Positions 4,893 to 9,490 of a stretch of 9,490 bases of DNA are shown here, in pieces. Where the stretch lies: assembly GCA_029777755.1 (NCBI GenBank), contig JAKORQ010000048.1, forward strand, positions 1-9,490. The letters run 5' to 3'. Both the position numbers and the translations under genes were made by a program. The notes under the pieces were generated by a model, which searched no databases, had not been told where the DNA came from, and saw only the letters and a list, made by a program, of their open reading frames with translations. Within the stretch, counting starts at the first letter, position 1. Every line of letters begins with the position of its first letter. The DNA comes from Planctomycetota bacterium (GTDB lineage Bacteria; Planctomycetota; Phycisphaerae; Tepidisphaerales; Tepidisphaeraceae).

Positions 4893-6124
4893 CGAATGGA
4901 TGTCCAGCGAAAATGAACAGCAATCAGTCGGTTATCGATGCGGGTAAGAAGTATCTCATTGGCAACTACGGACGACTGCCCGTGGCCATGGTGCGCGGCG
5001 CCGGCTCACGCCTGTGGGATGCCGACGGCAGGCAGTACGTGGACCTGTTCGCTGGATTTGGCGGGGCGATCTTGGGGCATTGCCATCCTGACCTGATCGA
5101 GGCGGCCACACAGCAGGCCGCGCAGCTCTGGCACGTCGGTAATACCTTCTGGACCATCCCGCAGATAGAGGTGGCCCAGAGGCTGGCGAATATCGCTTTC
5201 CCGGGGCAGGCGTTCTTCTGCCAGAGCGGCGCGGAGGCAAACGAGGCGGCATGCAAGCTGGCGCGCCTGCGGGGCCAGGTGAACGGCGGGACGCGCTACA
5301 AGATCATCTCGCTGCATAAAAGCTTCCACGGGCGGACGCTGGCCATGCTGGCGGCGACGGGAAGCACCAAGTATCGCGAAGGGTTTAAGCCGGATGTGCC
5401 GGGGTTTGTGAATGTGCCCGGCGGAGATTTCGATGCACTCGCCGCGGCGGTGGATGATGACACTGCCGGCATTATCATGGAGCCGATCCAGGGCGAGGGC
5501 GGCGTGAACATCTACCCAGAGGGATACATCCAGAAAGTTCGCCAGCTCTGCGATGAAAAGCAGATCACGCTGATCTTTGACGAGGTCTGGACCGGTTGCG
5601 GGCGCACTGGCAAGTGGTTTGGCCATCAGCATATCACCGACTCCAATGGCAACGTCATCCTTCCGGACGTGATGACGCTGGGTAAGGCGGTCGGCGGCGG
5701 TCTGCCGGTGGGCGTGATGTTCGCCAGGCCGGAAATTGCGGCACTGATGACGCCCGGCAAGCATGGTAGCACGCTGGGCGCCAATGGCATCTGCATGGCG
5801 GTCACCAAGAGGATCTTCGACGTGATCGAGCGCGACAAGCTGCTGGAGCATGCTCGGGTGCTCGGCGAGCATGCCGTATCCCGGATCAAGCAGTCCAGCG
5901 CGATGGCGCATGTTGCTGATATTCGCGGAATGGGGCTGTTCCTGGGGCTGGAGATGAAGCAGGCACCCAGGCAGCTCGTGGAGAAGGGACTGGAGAAGGG
6001 CGTGGTGATCAACGTGACGGCCGACAAGGTCGTGCGCCTGGCGCCCCCGATCAACATCTCCCGCGAGGATCTGGATGTCGGTATCGACCGGCTTATCGAG
6101 GCGATCGCGGCGGTCTATAGCTGA
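4889..6124 (+). CDS. argD: Class III aminotransferase, probably acetylornithine aminotransferase
   Basis: It is a PLP enzyme that would convert N-acetylglutamate semialdehyde and glutamate to N-acetylornithine and 2-oxoglutarate in cytosolic arginine synthesis. The 411 residues carry the class III landmarks: the PLP phosphate-site segment QSGAEANEAA (112-121), SFHGRT (145-150), MEPIQGEGG (197-205), FDEV (230-233, D231 contacting the pyridine nitrogen), and the Schiff-base lysine K266 in MTLGKAVGGGLP. GSTLGANGI (293-301) is also typical. One oddity is DEVW at 231-234, where most ArgD proteins have DEVQ. Related enzymes (ornithine, succinylornithine, 4-aminobutyrate aminotransferases) share this fold, so the substrate is inferred from overall resemblance. 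The start at 4889 makes the ATGA overlap with the upstream gene; an alternative ATG at 4913 gives MNSNQS. No other arg gene is in the window. Confidence 0.88.
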   Translation: MTNGCPAKMNSNQSVIDAGKKYLIGNYGRLPVAMVRGAGSRLWDADGRQYVDLFAGFGGAILGHCHPDLIEAATQQAAQLWHVGNTFWTIPQIEVAQRLANIAFPGQAFFCQSGAEANEAACKLARLRGQVNGGTRYKIISLHKSFHGRTLAMLAATGSTKYREGFKPDVPGFVNVPGGDFDALAAAVDDDTAGIIMEPIQGEGGVNIYPEGYIQKVRQLCDEKQITLIFDEVWTGCGRTGKWFGHQHITDSNGNVILPDVMTLGKAVGGGLPVGVMFARPEIAALMTPGKHGSTLGANGICMAVTKRIFDVIERDKLLEHARVLGEHAVSRIKQSSAMAHVADIRGMGLFLGLEMKQAPRQLVEKGLEKGVVINVTADKVVRLAPPINISREDLDVGIDRLIEAIAAVYS

Positions 6125-6144
6125 CACGCATCACAGGAGGCGCG

Positions 6145-6987
6145 GTGCGGCACTGGATTGCTATTGTGCTGATGGCAACTGTGATCGCCGGGTGTAGCGG
6201 CAGACGCCAGCCCGATCCCCGCCCCGAGGTGACCATCGTCAATCCGCTTCGCGGCGACCTTATATACCGTGAAGTCATCGATATAGGGCAGGTCAGGCCC
6301 AACGACGACCTGCAGGTGACGGTGGATGTGGTTCAGGTGAGTGCCCCAATCGGAACCCTGGCGGAGAAGGCGGAGCTTTGGCAGATCGTCAGCCCTGGAT
6401 CGATTCGTGCGGATCTTCAGCATCGGCTCAATCTCAACGGCATCCGTGCGGGGGTGATGCGGGCGAGGGACTGGTCGGCGGCGAAGGAGATACTGGAGCA
6501 GGCTCCCGATGTCGTCTCGCAGACAGCCGCCCTGGCAGGCAAGTCACGCGTCAGTCTCAACACGCAGAAGAAGCCTCAACTGACGATCTTCTACTTTGAC
6601 CGGGAGCAGAACCTTCAAGGTCGCACCTATGACGCCTCGGAGAGTTTCTGGGGGATTCACTTTGCTCCGGATCCCGCTCGTCCGGGCAATACCAGCCTCG
6701 AACTGACACCCGTGATCCGCTCGGTCAGACGGCAGATGCGGCTAAACCGCTATGGCGAAGACTATCACATCGAGTACGAGCAGCCGGAGTCAGTGTTTGA
6801 CCTGTCGTTCAGGGTTAGCCTGCCGGTTGGCTCTGTACTGGTGATAGCGCCAACGCGCACCGCGGCCGAATCACCTTCGAGTATCGGCAGGGCGTTCCTG
6901 ACACGCGAGCAACCCGGCGGCCTGACGGAAGAGATCATCTTCCTCTACCCCCGCCTGTACCGTCTGGCGGCCGGTGGCAAGGAATAG
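6145..6987 (+). CDS. Predicted lipoprotein of unknown function
   Basis: The 280-residue product begins with a lipoprotein signal: MRHWIAIVLMATVIAGC, where VIAG precedes the lipidated cysteine C17. It should be exported and anchored to a membrane. The start is GTG (6145) with a full AGGAGG (6135-6140) four bases upstream, and the gene lies 20 bases after argD, so it is probably in the same unit. After a Pro-rich linker (22-28) there are two apparent domains: an alpha/beta part (about 37-135, with ELWQIVSPG and LNLNGIRAGV) and a beta-rich part (about 136-272, with LELTPVIRSVRR, VLVIAPTRTA and EEIIFLYPRLYRL). I do not recognise a family. Alternating short hydrophobic strands suggest a periplasmic beta-sandwich. 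Its tie to argD is only positional. Confidence 0.85.
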   Translation: MRHWIAIVLMATVIAGCSGRRQPDPRPEVTIVNPLRGDLIYREVIDIGQVRPNDDLQVTVDVVQVSAPIGTLAEKAELWQIVSPGSIRADLQHRLNLNGIRAGVMRARDWSAAKEILEQAPDVVSQTAALAGKSRVSLNTQKKPQLTIFYFDREQNLQGRTYDASESFWGIHFAPDPARPGNTSLELTPVIRSVRRQMRLNRYGEDYHIEYEQPESVFDLSFRVSLPVGSVLVIAPTRTAAESPSSIGRAFLTREQPGGLTEEIIFLYPRLYRLAAGGKE

Positions 6988-6994
6988 GACTGCT

Positions 6995-7012
6995 CCTCTC
7001 TTGATAGAGAGG
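6995..7012. terminator. Hairpin between convergent genes, possible weak terminator
   Basis: CCTCTC and GAGAGG form a perfect 6-bp stem around TTGATA in the 40-base gap between the lipoprotein gene and ispH, which converge. No T tract follows on either strand, so it may only stall or protect transcript ends. Confidence 0.35.
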
Positions 7013-7027
7013 CGGTGCATCACCTGA

Positions 7028-7969
7028 TCACTGCGCGGCGGCGGCCAGGTTCTTCAGCGAACGGGGCAGTTCGAACAGTGTCCGCTCCTCGACAAGCGTG
7101 CGCACCTCGACCTCCGCATCAAACTCGCGCTTCAGGCGATCGACAAGCCCGTCAACGAGATGCTCGGGAGCCGATGCGCCGGCCGTGATCAGCACGGAGT
7201 CCTTGCCTTCCAGCCATGCGCGGTTGAGTTGCGACTGATCGTCGATAAGGTAAGCCGGCCGGCCCATCGCCTTCGCCGTTTCCACCAGTCGCTTGGAGTT
7301 GGAGGAGTTCTCCGATCCAATCACCAGTACCACATCCGCCTCCTGGGAGAGTTCGCGGACGGCAGACTGCCGATTGGTGGTGGCGTAGCAGATATCCCCT
7401 TTCTTCGGGCCGATGATGTTGGAGAACTTCGCCTTGAGTGCCTCGATGGTGGCCGCCGCCTCGGAGACGCTTAGGGTGGTCTGCGTCACGTAGGCGATCT
7501 TGTCAGGGTTGGGAACCTCAAGCTTCTCAACCTCCTCGGCCGACTCGATAATGATGATGTTGTCGGGAGCTTCGCCGACGGTCCCGACGGCCTCGTCATG
7601 GTTGGCGTGGCCGATGAAGACGATGGTGTAGCCATCGCGGGCGAAGCGCAGGACCTCCAGGTGTACCTTGGTCACCAGCGGGCAGGTTGCATCAACTTCC
7701 AGGAGCTTGCGCCTCTGGGCCTGGCGCCTGACCTCCGGCGATATGCCGTGGGCGCTGTAGATGATCACCTGTCCCGGCGGAACATCGTCGACGTGGTCAA
7801 CGAAGATCACACCGCGGGCCTCGAAGCCTTCCACGACGTGGCGGTTGTGCACGATCTGGTGGTAAACGTAGATGGGCGGGCCCTTGATCTTCAGGGCCTG
7901 CTCGACGACGTCGATCGCCATGTTCACGCCGGCACAAAAGCCACGGGGGTTAGCGAGGATTACTTTCAT
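7028..7969 (-). CDS. ispH: 4-hydroxy-3-methylbut-2-enyl diphosphate reductase
   Basis: IspH reduces HMBPP to IPP and DMAPP with a 4Fe-4S cluster, the last step of the MEP isoprenoid pathway. The 313-residue protein has the three cluster cysteines C12 (GFCAGV), C96 (DATCPLV) and C194 (ICYATTNRQ). The active-site residues are H41, H74 (YSAHGIS), H124 and E126 (GHANHDE), the TQTTL motif (162-166), and SSNS (222-225). The N-terminal positions coincide with those of E. coli IspH, and length is normal. The ATG at 7969 is chosen because it gives the family N-terminus MKVILANPRG; an in-frame GTG at 7981 adds four residues. AGGAGA (7983-7988) is 13 bases from the ATG and one base from the GTG, so neither spacing is ideal. 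It is divergent from hpnC, with 38 bases between start codons. Confidence 0.98.
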   Translation of the reverse strand: MKVILANPRGFCAGVNMAIDVVEQALKIKGPPIYVYHQIVHNRHVVEGFEARGVIFVDHVDDVPPGQVIIYSAHGISPEVRRQAQRRKLLEVDATCPLVTKVHLEVLRFARDGYTIVFIGHANHDEAVGTVGEAPDNIIIIESAEEVEKLEVPNPDKIAYVTQTTLSVSEAAATIEALKAKFSNIIGPKKGDICYATTNRQSAVRELSQEADVVLVIGSENSSNSKRLVETAKAMGRPAYLIDDQSQLNRAWLEGKDSVLITAGASAPEHLVDGLVDRLKREFDAEVEVRTLVEERTLFELPRSLKNLAAAAQ

Positions 7970-7973
7970 TCTC

Positions 7974-8001
7974 TTGACCACATCTCCTGTAAGGGCACAA
8001 T
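7974..8001 (+). promoter_or_regulatory. Candidate promoter of hpnC
   Basis: TTGACC (7974-7979, five of six) and CACAAT (7996-8001, four of six) are 16 bases apart on the plus strand. Transcription would begin about at 8008, the first base of the hpnC GTG codon, so the mRNA may be leaderless. It lies inside the ispH leader. Confidence 0.35.
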
Positions 8002-8029
8002 CCTAGTGTGATATCGGCCGAGCCGTCCA
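8000..8029 (-). promoter_or_regulatory. Candidate promoter of ispH
   Basis: On the minus strand TGGACG (8024-8029) and TAGGAT (8000-8005), each four of six to consensus, are 18 bases apart. The predicted start near 7993 leaves a 24-base leader with AGGAGA. The -35 box would lie inside hpnC, and the -10 box would overlap that of the hpnC promoter. Support is weak. Confidence 0.25.
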
Positions 8030-8898
8030 TCAACAGCGACCTTATCCGCCGGGCTTTTGCCCACACGGCCGGCATTGCCAGGCACTACGAGAACTTTACT
8101 GTAGTCTCATTTCTCCTGCCCCGCGCCCTGAAGCAGCACTTTTACAATGTATACGCCTTCTGTCGACATTCAGATGACCTGGCGGATGAGATAAGCGACA
8201 CGGCCGAGTCACTATCGCGCCTGGACAGGCTCAAACGCGGCGTGGAGGCAATGTACGTTACACAACCGAGTGTCGATGATGATGAGTCTGGGACGCTTAT
8301 CCTCACGGCGCTTCAGCAGACGGTAAGGCGGTTTGACATACCGGCGGACCCGTTCCTGAAGCTTATCGACGCCTTCGAGCAGGATCGGCGGGTTACGCGG
8401 TATCACTCATTTGAGCAGTTGCGCGACTATTGCCGACGTTCGGCCGACCCGGTGGGGCACCTGGTGCTGTACCTGTGCGGCTACCGCGACGCGCAGAGGC
8501 AGGAGCTGTCCGACTTCACGTGCACAGCACTACAATTGGCCAATTTCTGGCAGGATGTGGCCAACGATGTGGACAGGGGGCGAATCTATATTCCCCTGGA
8601 GGACATGCGGCGATTCGGCGTGACCGAGACGGATATCCTGCACAAGCGTTTCACCCCCGCCATGCGCGACCTGATGGAATTCGAGGTGAAGCGTACCGAG
8701 GAGTGGTTCGCCAGGGGAGAGGCTCTGCTGCCGCTGGTCAACAGGCGAGTGCGAACCGATATCGCGCTGTATGGTCGGGGGGGAAGGGCGATCCTTCAAT
8801 CGATTCGTGATATCGGTTACAACACGCTTGCCCAACGCCCGACGCTGAGCAAGTGGTGCAAGGTCAAGCTTCTGACGCGGTATCTCCTTGGATTATGA
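8008..8898 (+). CDS. hpnC: Hydroxysqualene synthase HpnC
   Basis: HpnC converts presqualene diphosphate to hydroxysqualene, the second step of the bacterial HpnD-HpnC-HpnE route from farnesyl diphosphate to squalene. The 296-residue protein has the squalene/phytoene synthase fold. The first Asp-rich motif is FCRHSDDLADE (51-61, with D56, D57 and D60), and the second is NFWQDVANDVDRGR (179-192, with D183 and D187), followed by IYIPLEDM. The N-terminal ARHYENF (24-30) is typical of HpnC and helps separate it from HpnD. The start is the GTG at 8008; the only nearby purine-rich site, AAGGG (7991-7995), is 12 bases away, so start recognition is not canonical. Its TGA overlaps the hpnD ATG as ATGA (8895-8898). 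The gene order hpnC-hpnD strengthens the assignment; phytoene synthase is the main alternative. Confidence 0.94.
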   Translation: MISAEPSINSDLIRRAFAHTAGIARHYENFTVVSFLLPRALKQHFYNVYAFCRHSDDLADEISDTAESLSRLDRLKRGVEAMYVTQPSVDDDESGTLILTALQQTVRRFDIPADPFLKLIDAFEQDRRVTRYHSFEQLRDYCRRSADPVGHLVLYLCGYRDAQRQELSDFTCTALQLANFWQDVANDVDRGRIYIPLEDMRRFGVTETDILHKRFTPAMRDLMEFEVKRTEEWFARGEALLPLVNRRVRTDIALYGRGGRAILQSIRDIGYNTLAQRPTLSKWCKVKLLTRYLLGL

Positions 8899-9490
8899 GC
8901 ACGTTCACCCTCGAAGAATCTCGCCAATGGTGCCACGAGGTGATGCGCTCGGCCGCCCGCAACTTTTACTATGGCATGAGCCTGCTGCCTGAGGAAAAAC
9001 GCCATGCCATGTTTGCGCTGTATGCGTTCATGCGGCATATTGACGATATCGCAGACAGCGCCGTGGACTCAGGGACAGACAAGAAGACGGCCAGCGAGGC
9101 GCTGGAATACTGGCGCAGGACAACCCATGAAGCGATGCAGGGGGCGGAGCTGCCGCATCCGATGTTTGCATCATTGCGCCATACCGTTCGCCATTTCTGC
9201 ATCCCCATGTATCTGCTGGACGATGCCATCGAGGGCCAGCTCATGGACATGCACCTCTCTCGCTATGGCACATTCGAGGAGCTCAAGCGGTATTGTTACT
9301 GCGTTGCCTCCACGGTGGGCATAGCGGCGATACACATCTGGGGCTACCGCGATTCGGAGGCGATCTCGCTGGCGTATGACAGGGGGGTGGCGTTTCAATT
9401 GACCAACATCCTGCGCGACATTCGCGAGGACTACGAGCGTGGCAGGATCTACCTGCCGCAGGAGGATCTTGAGCGCTTTGGCGTTGACCT
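8895..9490 (+). CDS. hpnD: Presqualene diphosphate synthase HpnD (5' part, cut by window end)
   Basis: HpnD joins two farnesyl diphosphates into presqualene diphosphate, the substrate of HpnC. The frame is open from the ATG at 8895 to the window edge, giving 198 residues of an expected 280 or so. The first Asp-rich motif is FMRHIDDIADS (45-55, D50, D51 and D54). The substrate-site segment YDRGVAFQLTNILRDIRED (161-179) contains the second motif with D175 and D179, followed by YERGRIYLPQEDL. The early NFYYGMSLLP (23-32) is typical of the squalene/phytoene synthase family. The start overlaps the hpnC stop by four bases, which implies translational coupling. Phytoene synthase is close in sequence; the hpnC partner favours HpnD. 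hpnE, the expected third gene, may follow outside the window. Confidence 0.92.
   Translation, partial: MSTFTLEESRQWCHEVMRSAARNFYYGMSLLPEEKRHAMFALYAFMRHIDDIADSAVDSGTDKKTASEALEYWRRTTHEAMQGAELPHPMFASLRHTVRHFCIPMYLLDDAIEGQLMDMHLSRYGTFEELKRYCYCVASTVGIAAIHIWGYRDSEAISLAYDRGVAFQLTNILRDIREDYERGRIYLPQEDLERFGVD

Noticed and set aside
5006..6127. Minus-strand frame of 373 codons opposite argD
   Set aside because: It is a shadow of argD from GC-rich codon use. Its translation is rich in His, Arg and Gln with no recognisable motif or start signal.

Overview
The window reads as a stretch of a moderately high-GC bacterial chromosome, most likely a planctomycete, possibly of the Phycisphaerae. The basis is protein character: the gamma-subunit N-terminus, a RuvA with an enlarged acidic-pin loop, and the HpnC/HpnD squalene pair. 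No database search backs this, so the phylum is an inference. It looks like ordinary chromosome: there are no insertion sequences, phage genes, CRISPR repeats or sudden composition changes. All gaps without a gene are shorter than 300 bases.

Layout. (1) 47-211, minus strand: initiator tRNA-fMet with a perfect TTGACA/TATAAT promoter and an intrinsic terminator. (2) 414-1439, plus: atpG, standing alone without the usual atpA and atpD neighbours. It has a long charged insertion at the site where chloroplast and cyanobacterial gamma subunits carry their regulatory insertion. The 246 bases between tRNA and atpG hold the tRNA promoter and otherwise only an unresolved atpG upstream region. (3) 2976-1464, minus: a four-gene envelope cluster of the YqjD/YqjE/YqjK kind (DUF883 anchor protein, two-helix holin-like membrane protein, one-helix basic protein), ending in a small, very basic 62-residue protein with a strong ribosome binding site. 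(4) 4536-3100, minus: a WaaP/Kdo-kinase-like protein followed by ruvA. (5) 4668-6987, plus: a 74-residue coiled-coil protein overlapping argD by ATGA, then a GTG-started lipoprotein of unknown function. (6) 7969-7028, minus: ispH, complete with all cluster and active-site residues. (7) 8008 to the window end, plus: hpnC and the 5' part of hpnD, overlapping by ATGA.

How the genes work together. IspH makes IPP and DMAPP at the end of the MEP pathway. HpnD and HpnC use farnesyl diphosphate derived from them to make presqualene diphosphate and then hydroxysqualene, on the way to squalene and hopanoids or sterols. The two transcription units are back to back with only 38 bases between start codons, so their promoters must overlap or enter the genes. 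The other units are housekeeping (ATP synthase, recombination, arginine synthesis) or envelope functions without an evident common theme.

The main second-look items are the atpG insertion, the ispH/hpnC divergent promoter, several starts without Shine-Dalgarno sequences that have -10-like hexamers about 6-8 bases upstream (possible leaderless mRNAs), and two small proteins (62 and 74 residues). I see no convincing entirely new system.
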